64,000 nucleotides of DNA from Desulfobaccales bacterium. Lineage in GTDB: Bacteria > Desulfobacterota > Desulfobaccia > Desulfobaccales > 0-14-0-80-60-11. The stretch lies in contig JBAZPO010000015.1 in the NCBI GenBank assembly GCA_041648175.1, forward strand, positions 59,206-123,205, given 5' to 3'. The notes beneath the pieces are model-generated. The model saw only the letters and a list, made by a program, of their open reading frames with translations, was not told the origin of the DNA and did not search any database. Below are positions 33,707-42,195 of this stretch, piece by piece; within the stretch, counting starts at the first letter, position 1, and each line of letters starts with the position of its first letter. The position numbers and the translations under genes were made by a program.

Positions 33707-34756
33707 CTACCCGGCCCGCAGTCCTGACTCAAATACCGCTGCGCCCCTGATGTGCATCAGGTCAATCTCATGGCTCCTGAGCCAACGGTACACCGTCTTG
33801 CTGCAGACCTGCAGGCGGCGCGATACCGCGCAAATATTTCCCCTCTCAGCCTCGAGGAGCTCCTTCAAGCGAACCGGTGACGGTCGCGCCGCCAAGACAC
33901 CCTCCGACTCAGCCTGGGGCATTTTCGGCGCCCTGGTCGGCTGCGGCGCAAAAGACAGATCTTCGGCCCTCACTACTCCATCTTTACTAAATAACACCGC
34001 CCGGGTGACCACGTTCTTGAGTTCCCGCACATTACCTGGCCAGGCATGTTTTTGCAGGCGGCTCCGGGCTCCGTAGACGAATTTCAGCTCACCCCGGCCG
34101 AAGCGTTGACTCGTCTCCCGGGCGAAATGGTCGGTAAGCTTAGGAATGTCGTCGAGGCGTTCGCGTAAAGGGGGCAGGTGGATGGCCAGCACTGCCAGCC
34201 GGTCGTATAGGTCCTGACGGAAGCGACCCTGGGAAATTAGCCGGGGCAAGTCCTGGTTGGTAGCAGCAATCAGGCGCACATCCACCATCACCGGGCCGTC
34301 TCCCCCCACCGGCTCGATCTCGCCCTGCTCCACTGCCCGGAGGAGCCGGGGTTGGATAGATAAGGGCAGGTCTCCGATCTCATCCAAGAACAGGTTCCCG
34401 CCATGGGCCAACTTGAACCTACCTGGCCGGGCCTGGCGGGCGTCCGTAAAGGCCCCCTGCACGTGCCCAAAGAGCTCGCTGCACGCTAAAGACTCCGTCA
34501 GGGCGGCGCAGTTCAGACGCTGGCAGGTCTTGCGCCGGACCGGCCCTAGCGCGCAAATGGCCCGAGCCACCAGTTCCTTGCCGGTGCCAGGCTCTCCCGT
34601 GATGAGAATAGGTAAATCCGCCTCGGCGTAAGTAGGCAGCCTATCCAGAATTTCGATCAAATGAGGGTCTGCGGTGATGATTTTGGTTAATTCGGAAATT
34701 GGAGGATCCGCCGCATCGCCGTCCCCCTGAACCACACGGTGATCAATCCTGATCAT
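33707..34756 (-). CDS. Sigma-54-dependent transcription activator without receiver domain
   Basis: Activator of RpoN-dependent promoters. 349 residues: ~20 variable residues, AAA+ domain ~25-260, C-terminal Fis-type HTH ~295-335 (GNICAVSRRLQVCSKTVYRWL). Walker A GEPGTGKE, Walker B GGNLFLDEIGDL, R-finger region RFRQDLYDRL, and VRELKNVVTRAV of the lid. The sigma-54 contact loop reads GAFTDA instead of GAFTGA, a variant found in other activators. With no sensory domain, activity is probably set by a partner or by expression. AGGAGGT lies 8 nt before the ATG. Targets unknown. Confidence 0.93.
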   Translation of the reverse strand: MIRIDHRVVQGDGDAADPPISELTKIITADPHLIEILDRLPTYAEADLPILITGEPGTGKELVARAICALGPVRRKTCQRLNCAALTESLACSELFGHVQGAFTDARQARPGRFKLAHGGNLFLDEIGDLPLSIQPRLLRAVEQGEIEPVGGDGPVMVDVRLIAATNQDLPRLISQGRFRQDLYDRLAVLAIHLPPLRERLDDIPKLTDHFARETSQRFGRGELKFVYGARSRLQKHAWPGNVRELKNVVTRAVLFSKDGVVRAEDLSFAPQPTRAPKMPQAESEGVLAARPSPVRLKELLEAERGNICAVSRRLQVCSKTVYRWLRSHEIDLMHIRGAAVFESGLRAG

Positions 34757-34862
34757 GTGGGAGCACCTCCTGTGCCGCCGTCAATAAACCTAAATAAAGT
34801 ATGAGTATAATTAAATATATTATTATAGTTATTATAACAGCATAGATTAATATTAATGGAAA

Positions 34863-34877
34863 TTAGGAGATTCCTAA
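34863..34877. promoter_or_regulatory. TTAGGA-GAT-TCCTAA palindrome upstream of the sigma-54 activator
   Basis: A perfect 6-bp inverted repeat with 3-bp centre in a very AT-rich 167-bp gap, ~107 bp upstream of the activator's start and ~45 bp after the stop of the gene before it. It could be an operator (e.g. autoregulation). No clear -35/-10 was fixed. Confidence 0.35.
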
Positions 34878-34923
34878 ATTACACTTCCGGTTTCCCTTAG
34901 AAGTAGTCAATATTATTAATTAT

Positions 34924-35412
34924 TTAATTAAATCTATTCAGAATTTCTTCAGCCACCCGCCTTATGTCCGCATGCGCTCCGGTTAAGGCCAAAATTTGCA
35001 ATTTACCTTTAAAACCCTGTTGCTCTACCCGGCTGCGCTTTTCCACCTGGTCCGCCATGGCCTGGAGCACGTCCACCACCACGGCAGCGTCAGGGTAATC
35101 CAGCAACCGAGTCAGGGCACCCCACTCTTCCGGCAAGCCATAATCCTCCAGAAAAATTTTTGCCAGCCCCGCAAATTTCTTGCCACCGTGGCTGGCTTCC
35201 AACTTCTTCAAGTCGGTTTGATATTCGGGCCGGGCGCGTTTCCCTTTGAACAAGGCCTCGGCCTGGGCCAGGACCTGTTTGCGGACCTTCTCGGCCTGTT
35301 TTTTCGGGACCCGGGGCGCGGCCGGGGCCCGATGCCGGGAGCCGTCCCGCCGTTGATCGATCTCCCGCCAACTGGGCCGCTCTCGGTCGTCATCATCCTT
35401 TCTGGGCGGCAT
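34924..35412 (-). CDS. Helical protein of unknown function with disordered N-terminus
   Basis: 162 residues. Residues 1-40 are charged and likely disordered (PPRKDDDDRERPSWREIDQRRDGSRHR), followed by basic helices (KKQAEKVRKQVLAQAEALFKGKR), then HEAT-like helical pairs (WGALTRLLDYPDAAVVVDVLQAMADQVEKRSR...). Strong AAGGAGG is 8 nt before the ATG. I recognise no named family; it looks like a conserved unknown of sulfate reducers. It precedes the sigma-54 activator on the same strand. Confidence 0.7.
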   Translation of the reverse strand: MPPRKDDDDRERPSWREIDQRRDGSRHRAPAAPRVPKKQAEKVRKQVLAQAEALFKGKRARPEYQTDLKKLEASHGGKKFAGLAKIFLEDYGLPEEWGALTRLLDYPDAAVVVDVLQAMADQVEKRSRVEQQGFKGKLQILALTGAHADIRRVAEEILNRFN

Positions 35413-35474
35413 ACTTCAATTCCTCCTTGACCATCAAATGATCCCAGAACTGAACCGACAAGTTGCAAAGAATC

Positions 35475-35500
35475 GGTGGCACAGGCGTCTCGCCTGTGCA
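35475..35500. repeat. GGTGGCACAGGCG...CGCCTGTGC palindromic repeat, copy 1
   Basis: Palindrome with arms GCACAGGCG and CGCCTGTGC around TCT. The similarity to the copy at 46284 continues ~25 bp to the right (CAGG...AAGC...GATTA). This copy marks the left border of the DUF429-like gene; an inverted copy marks the right border. Confidence 0.85.
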
Positions 35501-35521
35501 GGTCAAGCTTTAAGACTCCGA

Positions 35522-36184
35522 TTATTTATCAGGCCACCTGAAAACAGGATGTGTGTCTCCGACTCCTAATAGGCCTGGCAAAATAATCTTCCCGAGATCA
35601 TCTCCTCCCCCAACCTCACAGCCACGCCCCTTTATAAATTCAAGTACAGTAATTGCAGATACACAAGCATCAATCATATCCTTAGGGCCTGGAACAAAAT
35701 TAGAAAAATCAATAGTTACTTTAGGAGTAGAACGGCCTTTTAAAATAGAGTACGAAGCTGAAGGAAATACTTCAAACACCCCTTCTCTTTTTCTCAAACA
35801 ATCAAACAAGCTAAAGCCTAATTGCATCCATTCAGGACAATTTTCCCCCGTTGGAGTCCATTGTGGATTAGCAAGATTTAAGGCTTTAAGGATAACCTCG
35901 CAATGCCTGCCATAACCCTTCTCTCCCATTCTCCTTGATCTCCAATGTCCTCTATTACCATCCCAGTAATGATGCCTTGGAGATGAAAGGGGAATTCTGG
36001 GGGAATCAATTCCAATAGCTAAATTTTCAATTCCTTTTTTTTCAAATTCATTAATTACTCGGATTAAATCTTTACAGATTTCATTGTTTGAATCTCCGTT
36101 TAACCAACCCGAAGAGAGACATGATGCTTTGTTATCCAATATTAAAAAAGGACATCCTCTTTTTATCTGGACGTCAATTCCCAT
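35522..36184 (-). CDS. DUF429-like nuclease-fold protein, atypical composition
   Basis: ~220 residues from the ATG at 36184 (a TTG at 36214 is also open). N-terminus MGIDVQIKRGCPFLILD, LAIGIDSPRIPL, EVFPSASYSILKG and DMIDACVSAITVLEFIKGRG follow the order seen in DUF429 (RNase H-like fold) proteins. Function unknown. The gene is markedly AT-richer than all neighbours and uses A/T-ending codons (AAA, ATT, GAA). No good ribosome site is visible for either start. It is bracketed by inverted copies of a palindromic repeat (35475 and 36237), so recent acquisition is likely. Confidence 0.65.
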   Translation of the reverse strand: MGIDVQIKRGCPFLILDNKASCLSSGWLNGDSNNEICKDLIRVINEFEKKGIENLAIGIDSPRIPLSSPRHHYWDGNRGHWRSRRMGEKGYGRHCEVILKALNLANPQWTPTGENCPEWMQLGFSLFDCLRKREGVFEVFPSASYSILKGRSTPKVTIDFSNFVPGPKDMIDACVSAITVLEFIKGRGCEVGGGDDLGKIILPGLLGVGDTHPVFRWPDK

Positions 36185-36236
36185 GAAGAATTGAATTTCT
36201 AATTTTTGCAACAAACCCTCTTTTTATAATCCATAA

Positions 36237-36261
36237 GCACAGGCGAGACGCCTATGCCACC
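36237..36261. repeat. GGTGGCATAGGCG...CGCCTGTGC palindromic repeat, inverted copy
   Basis: Reverse-complement copy of the repeat at 35475-35500 with one change that breaks the palindrome (CCTATGCC). With that copy it brackets the AT-rich gene between them. Confidence 0.8.
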
Positions 36262-36274
36262 AGAAAATAGGCTG

Positions 36275-36856
36275 CTATTCTCCTGAATTAGCCGCCTCCC
36301 CATGAAAGCGATTTTGGGCCGCAGCCAACCCTTCCGCCAGCAAGGTCGCCACCGCCTGGGCCGTCCGTTCTATAAACCCCGCCACGTTTTCCGCATCCGC
36401 GGCCGGGAAGGGACAGAGCACATATCTTTCCGTGGGCATCCGGACAGGCGGCCGGCCAATACCCATTTTCACCCGGAGAAACTCTTCGGTGTGGAGTGTG
36501 GCAATGATATCCAAAACTCCCTTATGGCCACCGGGACCGCCGCGCTCCACCAACTTGAGGCGCCAGGGCGGCACATCCAGATCGTCATGGATGACCACCA
36601 AATCCTCGGGAGTGAGCTTGAAATAAGACAGGAGGCGGGATACCGCCTGACCGCTGAGATTCATATAGGTGGTGGGCTGCGCCAGGATAACCGTGTCCTG
36701 CCCCACCCGGCCCCGCCCCCAGAGCGCCGCATGACCGGTGCGGTTGAGCGGTATGCCCCAGAGTTCCGACAGATAGGCCACCACCTGGAAACCCAAATTG
36801 TGTTTGGTCCAGGCGTACTCCCGGCCGGGGTTCCCCAATCCCACCAGTAATCGCAT
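36275..36856 (-). CDS. pth: Peptidyl-tRNA hydrolase
   Basis: Releases peptides from peptidyl-tRNA that dropped off the ribosome. 193 residues. N-terminal LLVGLGNPGREYAWTKHNLGF with the Asn and catalytic His of the family, PTTYMNLSGQAV, LVVIHDDLDVPPWRL (the catalytic Asp) and GGPGGHKGVLDII are in order. Located before prs-ispE in an information/metabolism block on the minus strand, separated from prs by two heptamer tracts. Confidence 0.96.
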   Translation of the reverse strand: MRLLVGLGNPGREYAWTKHNLGFQVVAYLSELWGIPLNRTGHAALWGRGRVGQDTVILAQPTTYMNLSGQAVSRLLSYFKLTPEDLVVIHDDLDVPPWRLKLVERGGPGGHKGVLDIIATLHTEEFLRVKMGIGRPPVRMPTERYVLCPFPAADAENVAGFIERTAQAVATLLAEGLAAAQNRFHGEAANSGE

Positions 36857-36863
36857 AGAAGCC

Positions 36864-37009
36864 TTCAGCGGTCAGCAGTCAGCTACTGCTGAAAAACGCG
36901 AGATTCTCCACCTCGAATGATTATCAACCGGAATGGCCTTAGAACACCAAGAATATGATGAATTACCGATTTTAAAAAGCTGACCGCTGATAGCTGATAG
37001 CTGACAGCT
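36864..37009. repeat. Two heptamer tracts in the pth-prs gap (TCAGCRG; AGCTGAY)
   Basis: TCAGCGG TCAGCAG TCAGCTA CTGCTGA at 36865-36892, and AGCTGAC CGCTGAT AGCTGAT AGCTGAC AGCT at 36978-37009. Between them is ~85 bp of plain sequence. The second tract touches the prs stop codon. Confidence 0.8.
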
Positions 37010-37012
37010 ATC

Positions 37013-37948
37013 TCACACAAATAGCGAACTCACCGAATCCTGGTTGTGAATCCGCTTGATAGCCTCCCCCAGGAGAGGAGCCACGGACAGGACCCGGATC
37101 TTCTCCAGGCTCGCGGCCTCGGGGGTGAGAGGAATGGTATCGGTGACCGCCAGGGTCTGGATCATGGACCCCTGCAGATTGCTGACCGCGTTGCGGGACA
37201 TGACCGGGTGGGTGACACAGGCATGGACTTTGCGCACTCCGTGGCGCATCAAGAGCTCCGCGGCCATGGTCAGCGTGGCGCCGGTGGTGACCATATCATC
37301 CAGGATGATGGCCTCCTTGCCCCAAACATTGCCGATGAGGGTCATGGCCTTGATGGCCGTAGCGTCCCGGCGTTTATCAATGATGGCTAAAGAGGTATTC
37401 AGGCGCTTGGCAAAGGCCCGGGCCCGCTCCACACCTCCGGCATCAGGCGACACCACCACCAGGTCCCCGCCGAAATTCTCCCGGATATAGTCCAGGGTTA
37501 TGGGAGCCGCATAGAGATGATCCACCGGAATATTGAAAAAGCCCTGAATCTGCCCGGTGTGTAGGTCCATGGTGAGCATGCGGTTAGCCCCGGCGGTGGT
37601 GATGAGATCGGCCACCAGCTTGGCGGAAATGGGGGTCCGGGGCGCGGTCTTGCGGTCCTGGCGGGCATAGGCGTAATAGGTGACCACCGCCGTGATGCAG
37701 CGAGCCGAAGCCCTTTTCAGGGCGTCACACATGATGAGCAGTTCAAGCAGATGTTCGTTACAGGGCATGGAGGTGGGTTGCACGACATAGACATCCTTGC
37801 CTCGCACATTTTCATGGAACTCCACGGAAATTTCCCCGTCGGAGAAGGTCCCCACCGCAGCATCCCCCAGTGGTATCTCGAGATGCCGGCAGATCTTTTC
37901 CGCCAGGGGACGATTGGCATTACCGGCAAAGATTATCAGATCGTCCAT
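37013..37948 (-). CDS. prs: Ribose-phosphate pyrophosphokinase (PRPP synthase)
   Basis: Makes PRPP from ribose-5-phosphate and ATP for nucleotide, His and Trp synthesis. ~311 residues from the ATG at 37948, 6 nt after GGGAGAA; the GTG at 37963 would place this site inside the gene. Motifs: GNANRPLAEKI, FSDGEISVEFHENVRGKDVYVVQP, YYAYARQDRKTAPRTPISAK (ATP loop), VVVSPDAGGVERARAFA, and the PRPP loop AIILDDMVTTGATL. Start overlaps the ispE stop by 13 bp. Confidence 0.97.
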   Translation of the reverse strand: MDDLIIFAGNANRPLAEKICRHLEIPLGDAAVGTFSDGEISVEFHENVRGKDVYVVQPTSMPCNEHLLELLIMCDALKRASARCITAVVTYYAYARQDRKTAPRTPISAKLVADLITTAGANRMLTMDLHTGQIQGFFNIPVDHLYAAPITLDYIRENFGGDLVVVSPDAGGVERARAFAKRLNTSLAIIDKRRDATAIKAMTLIGNVWGKEAIILDDMVTTGATLTMAAELLMRHGVRKVHACVTHPVMSRNAVSNLQGSMIQTLAVTDTIPLTPEAASLEKIRVLSVAPLLGEAIKRIHNQDSVSSLFV

Positions 37949-38829
37949 GCGTCGTTCTCCCACGTGGTTTGGGGTTCCGGGCCGGTGAGGCCCCGGGCTA
38001 TGGCCAGCCAGCCCTTAAAGCTCCGCCGCAGCTTCAAGCCCGCCTGCTGGGCCGACTCCTTGCTTACAAATAGCCCAAAGAGGGTGGGCCCGCTCCCGGA
38101 AATGCCCTGGGTCCAGGCTCCCGCGTTCTTAAGGTCATCCAAGAACGCCCCCAGTTCAGGAAAGCGCTTTAGAGCCACCGCACCCAGATCGTTCCGCACC
38201 CAGGTCTCCGGCCGCGCAGGGTCCCAGGTCTCTGTGCGCGGCGGGTCCGGCAGACCGGCAAGATCGAGATTTTCATAGACCCAACGGGTGGATAAGGGGA
38301 CCCCCGGGTTGGCCAGCAGATACCAATAAGGGAGCAAGGGCACGGGGCTGAGTTGGGTGCCGATGCCACGCCCCACTGACGGTTCCCGATTGAGAAAAAA
38401 CGGCACATCAGCCCCCAAAAGGCTGGCCAGATGGTGGAGACGAGCCTGGGTAAGGGGCGAACCTGCCAAATCATTCAAGGCCATCAGGGTTCCGGCCGCG
38501 TCGCTGCTCCCACCTCCCAGGCCCGCGGCCACGGGAATTCGCTTGGCGAGGTTAAGCAGCACTCCCTGCTGCCGCCCCGTCTCCTCTTGAAACCGCAACG
38601 CGGCGCGCCACACCAGGTTCTCTGGCCCGCAGGGCAGATCCGGCGCGTCGCATACCAACCTGATGCCTTCGCCACCCAGGGTGACGGTCAGTTCGTCGGC
38701 CAGGGTCAGGGGCTGCATCACGGTCACCAATTCATGGTAACCGTCGGCACGGCGACCTACTACCCTGAGATAAAGATTGACTTTGGCGGGGCACAGCAGC
38801 CGGGCCGTGTCCCCGCCGGAGCCCGTAAT
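37936..38829 (-). CDS. ispE: 4-diphosphocytidyl-2-C-methyl-D-erythritol kinase, probable ATT start
   Basis: GHMP kinase of the MEP isoprenoid pathway. The true N-terminus lies upstream of any ATG/GTG/TTG: the open frame reads CPAKVNLYLRVVGRRADGYHE, the family's first motif, before the TTG at 38730. The frame closes at 38865, so the start is within 38730-38862. The best candidate is ATT at 38829-38827, 7 nt after GGGAGG and overlapping the upstream stop as TGATT; CTG at 38832 is the alternative. This gives ~297 residues, a normal length. Kinase motif PVAAGLGGGSSDAAGTL and the C-terminal ISGSGPTLFGLF are intact. Confidence 0.93.
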   Translation of the reverse strand: MTGSGGDTARLLCPAKVNLYLRVVGRRADGYHELVTVMQPLTLADELTVTLGGEGIRLVCDAPDLPCGPENLVWRAALRFQEETGRQQGVLLNLAKRIPVAAGLGGGSSDAAGTLMALNDLAGSPLTQARLHHLASLLGADVPFFLNREPSVGRGIGTQLSPVPLLPYWYLLANPGVPLSTRWVYENLDLAGLPDPPRTETWDPARPETWVRNDLGAVALKRFPELGAFLDDLKNAGAWTQGISGSGPTLFGLFVSKESAQQAGLKLRRSFKGWLAIARGLTGPEPQTTWENDAWTI

Positions 38830-39254
38830 CAGCCTACCTCCCGGACATACGCCATCCGCAAATCATGGAGCAGATGATCGAGGAGGTGGTCTTCCTCCGG
38901 GGTCAGGTTGTTCTTGGTCTTTTCCCGAAGCAGGCCCAACAGGTCGATGGTCTGTTTGGCCAGGGGGAGATTTTTTTCCGGCTTCCCGGTTTCGGGGTCC
39001 GGAATCGCGCCCAGACTGATGAACGCGGTAGAACTTAAAGAGAAGATGAAGGAAGGGAAGGTTATTTCCGGCAGGAGCTGTTCCTCTTCGGTTTTACCAG
39101 CCTCAGACGCGGCTTTCTGGGAAGCCTCCTGAAAGGCCTCCTCAGCCGCCGCGTCCTTGGCCGCCTGTTCCCGGGCTTTAGCCTTCTCTTCCTCGCTCAG
39201 ATGGAGATAACGCCGGTCCTCGACGGTATAACCTTTATCTTCGGGTTCACCCAT
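38829..39254 (-). CDS. DUF1844 domain protein
   Basis: ~141 residues from the ATG at 39254 after GGAGG; an upstream open stretch (to 39347) overlaps the serA end and is ignored. Residues 1-60 are charged and helical (EEEKAKAREQAAKDAAAEEAF), then the DUF1844 core: SFIFSLSSTAFISLGAIPDP, NLPLAKQTIDLLGLL, EEDHLLDHLLHDLRM. Function unknown; the family is common in Desulfobacterota and Acidobacteria. Its stop TGA overlaps the probable ATT start of ispE. Confidence 0.88.
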   Translation of the reverse strand: MGEPEDKGYTVEDRRYLHLSEEEKAKAREQAAKDAAAEEAFQEASQKAASEAGKTEEEQLLPEITFPSFIFSLSSTAFISLGAIPDPETGKPEKNLPLAKQTIDLLGLLREKTKNNLTPEEDHLLDHLLHDLRMAYVREVG

Positions 39255-39286
39255 GCTTGCCTCCGGCGAGCGCCTGCCCCTATACT

Positions 39287-40870
39287 CTAGAGCTCCAACT
39301 GATAGGCCATGGCCACATGCTCCAGGGCCCGAAGATCGGCGAGACATTCCGGGGTCACGGGAGTGTCGGTGGCGAGCAGTATAATATTCTGACCCCGCTC
39401 CTTCTCCTGGCCCACGGTCATCCGGGCAATGTTGATGCTGTGCTTGCCGATGGTGGTGCCGATGGCCCCGATCACCCCGGGGCGGTCGGTATTATAAATG
39501 AACAGCATATGCCCCTCGGGGACGACCTCCATCCGGAATTTATTGATCCGCACCAGGCGCGGCTCGTATTTTCCGAAGATGGTGCCGGCCACTACGTTTT
39601 CCTCATTGCCGGCCTTGACGGTCAAGCGGATCAACGTGGAGAAATCCTCTGTGGCGTCCGCCTTTTCTTCGCTGATGTGGATACCCCGGGAGGCCGCCAT
39701 GGCCGGGGCGTTGACGTAATTCACTTCATCGCCCACCACCGGGTAGAGCAGGCCCTTCAGGATGGAATGGGTTAAAGGCTTGGTATCCAACTGGGCCACT
39801 TCGCCCACATAGGCAATGGCCACCGCGGTGACGGGACCTTCGGAGATCTGCGCCTGAAACGCGCCCAACGCCTCGGCCAGCGTGAGATAGGGCTTGAGTT
39901 GGGCCATGGCTTCCTGGGACACGGACGGGGCGTTCACCGCGTTCTTGATGGTGCCGTAGAGGAGCAGTTCCAAAATCTGCTCGCACACGGCCACCGCCAC
40001 ATTGGCCTGGGCCTCTTCGGTTGAGGCGCCCAGGTGCGGGGTGCAGACCACATTGGGCAGCTCCCGCAGGGGCCAGTCGGCCGGGGGCGGTTCGGTCTCG
40101 TAAACGTCCAGGGCGGCAGCGGCCACCTTACCGTTTTTTAAGGCTTCCAGAAGAGCTACCTCATCGATGAGACCGCCCCGGGCGCAGTTGATCAGGCGCA
40201 CCCCGGGCTTCATCTTCATGATGGCTTCTTTGCTCAAAAGCTTGGCTGTGTCCTTGGTCTTCGGGGTGTGGATGGTGATGAAGTCGGAACGGGCCAGGAG
40301 CTCATCTAAAGAGACCAGTTCCGCCCCGATCTTGGCCGCCAATTCCTTGGTGATGAAGGGGTCGTAGCACAGGACCCGCATCCGCAGGCCCAGAGCCCGT
40401 TCGGCCACCACGGTGCCGATGCGCCCCATGCCGATGATCCCCAAGGTCTTATTGAATAGTTCGGTGCCCTGGAACTTCTTTTTCTCCCATTTGCCTTCCC
40501 GCATGGAAATAGCTGCCTGGGGAATGTTCCGGGCCATGGCCATCATGAGCGACAAGGCATGCTCCGCTGTAGTGATGGTGTTGCCCCCGGGTGTGTTCAT
40601 CACCACGATGCCGCGTTTGGAGGCAGCGGGGATGTCCACGTTATCCAGCCCGGTGCCGGCGCGGCCCACCACCTTCAAGCGAGGCGAGGCGGCTATGAGA
40701 TCCGCGGTGACCTTGGTGGCGCTCCGGATGACCAGGGCGTCGGCATCCTTAATTTCGGCCAGCAGCTCCTCCGGTTTCATACCCGGCTTGGCCACCACGT
40801 CAATATTGGGATGGGACTTGAGGATATCAATCCCGGCCTGGTGTAAGTTATCGCTGATCAGGACTTTCAT
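39287..40870 (-). CDS. serA: D-3-phosphoglycerate dehydrogenase
   Basis: First step of serine synthesis. 527 residues, the long form: catalytic/NAD domains (~1-310), intervening ASB domain, and C-terminal ACT domain (~455-527, HMLFIYNTDRPGVIGAIGTTIGKH) for serine feedback. NAD motif GIIGMGRIGTVVAERA, catalytic Arg in NCARGGLIDEVAL, His in CTPHLGASTEEAQ. Its ATG overlaps the stop of the aminotransferase by 4 bp, so the two are coupled. Confidence 0.97.
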   Translation of the reverse strand: MKVLISDNLHQAGIDILKSHPNIDVVAKPGMKPEELLAEIKDADALVIRSATKVTADLIAASPRLKVVGRAGTGLDNVDIPAASKRGIVVMNTPGGNTITTAEHALSLMMAMARNIPQAAISMREGKWEKKKFQGTELFNKTLGIIGMGRIGTVVAERALGLRMRVLCYDPFITKELAAKIGAELVSLDELLARSDFITIHTPKTKDTAKLLSKEAIMKMKPGVRLINCARGGLIDEVALLEALKNGKVAAAALDVYETEPPPADWPLRELPNVVCTPHLGASTEEAQANVAVAVCEQILELLLYGTIKNAVNAPSVSQEAMAQLKPYLTLAEALGAFQAQISEGPVTAVAIAYVGEVAQLDTKPLTHSILKGLLYPVVGDEVNYVNAPAMAASRGIHISEEKADATEDFSTLIRLTVKAGNEENVVAGTIFGKYEPRLVRINKFRMEVVPEGHMLFIYNTDRPGVIGAIGTTIGKHSINIARMTVGQEKERGQNIILLATDTPVTPECLADLRALEHVAMAYQLEL

Positions 40871-42012
40871 GCCCCCGCCTCCTTGATCAAAATCTCTTGC
40901 GCGGCCTTAATCCCCACGCCAGGCTCGACCTTATAGCCCAACCCATTGAGGACCATTTCCAGGCCGCCGAGGGTTCCCAGGAGATCTACGGTGTCGATAA
41001 AGCCCATGTGGGCGATCCGGATGATCTTGCCCTTGGCTTGGGCCTGGCCGCCCGCGATCCAGATGCCTTGCTTCCGCAACTCGCTCACCACTTTTTGGCC
41101 GTCCACCCCGGCCGGAGTCTCAACCGCAGTCAAGACATCCGAAGGATTATCCTTGGAGTAAAGGGCGAGCCCCATGGCCGCCATGGCCGCCTTGGTGGCT
41201 TTGGACAGCCGCCGGTTATGGGCATAGATCTTTTCCAGCCCGAGCTTCCGAATCTTGGCCAGGACTTCCTGCAAGCCCAACACCAGGGATACCGGCGAAG
41301 TGTAGGGTGTCTGGTTCTTCCCCTGGGATTTGAGCTGCTTGGTAAAATCGAAATAATATTTGGGCAGGGTGGATTTCTTGACGAACTCCCAGGCCTTGGG
41401 GCTCAACGCCGCGAAAGCCAGGCCCGGAGGCAGCATCATGGCCTTCTGCGACCCGGCCACCAGCACGTCGATGCCCCATTCGTCCATGGGGAGCGCATAG
41501 CCGCCCAGGGCCGAAATAGCGTCAACGACTAAAATGGTGCCCGGACGGCTTTTGGTCACCGCGGCCAGTTCTTTCACCGGGTGCTGTACGCCGGTGGAGG
41601 TTTCATTGGCCTGGACCAAGACCGCCTTGATCTCCGGGTTGGCATCCAGGATCTTGGCCACGGCCTTGGGGTCCACTGCATGGCCCCATTCCACGGGGAG
41701 GCGATTCACCTTGACCCCATAGACATTACACAATTCGGTCCAGCGTTCGCCGAATTTACCACCGTCTATCACTAAGGCGGTATCCCCCGCCGACAGGGTG
41801 TTGGCTACCGCCCCTTCCATGGCGCCGGTGCCGGTGGCGGTAAAGATCAACACTTCCTGCTCCGTTTGGAACAGGTATTTCAGCCCTTCCCTCACTTCGC
41901 CCAGGATTTCCATAAATTGGGGCGAACGGTGGTGAATGATGGGCTGCGCCATAGCCAGCTGAGTTTCCGGAGCGACAGGAGTCGGTCCCGGGGTCATGAG
42001 ATACATTTTCAT
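40867..42012 (-). CDS. Class-V aminotransferase (serine-pyruvate/alanine-glyoxylate type)
   Basis: PLP enzyme, 381 residues. PLP lysine in VAGSQKAMMLPPGLAF (~190), preceded by the Asp of VVDAISALGGY; N-terminal MTPGPTPVAPETQLAM and the TATGTGAMEGAVANTLSAGD PLP-phosphate region. Coupling to serA suggests it serves as the phosphoserine-pathway transaminase or as a serine-glyoxylate aminotransferase; many organisms without serC use this family. The exact amino donor is open. Confidence 0.9.
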   Translation of the reverse strand: MKMYLMTPGPTPVAPETQLAMAQPIIHHRSPQFMEILGEVREGLKYLFQTEQEVLIFTATGTGAMEGAVANTLSAGDTALVIDGGKFGERWTELCNVYGVKVNRLPVEWGHAVDPKAVAKILDANPEIKAVLVQANETSTGVQHPVKELAAVTKSRPGTILVVDAISALGGYALPMDEWGIDVLVAGSQKAMMLPPGLAFAALSPKAWEFVKKSTLPKYYFDFTKQLKSQGKNQTPYTSPVSLVLGLQEVLAKIRKLGLEKIYAHNRRLSKATKAAMAAMGLALYSKDNPSDVLTAVETPAGVDGQKVVSELRKQGIWIAGGQAQAKGKIIRIAHMGFIDTVDLLGTLGGLEMVLNGLGYKVEPGVGIKAAQEILIKEAGA

Positions 42013-42195
42013 CGTTTCTTCCTTACCTTACGACCTCGCCATGCAGCGATGGGAATTTGTAAGAAGCCTGTGGAATTAATAATTTTATTTGGAATTCCCC
42101 CCACTGTCAAGCCTCCGGCCCGATGATTTGTGAAGCAAAGCACAGATGACAAGTCCGCTCTCATTCAATTTGTGGACATAATTTTCATATTGTTT

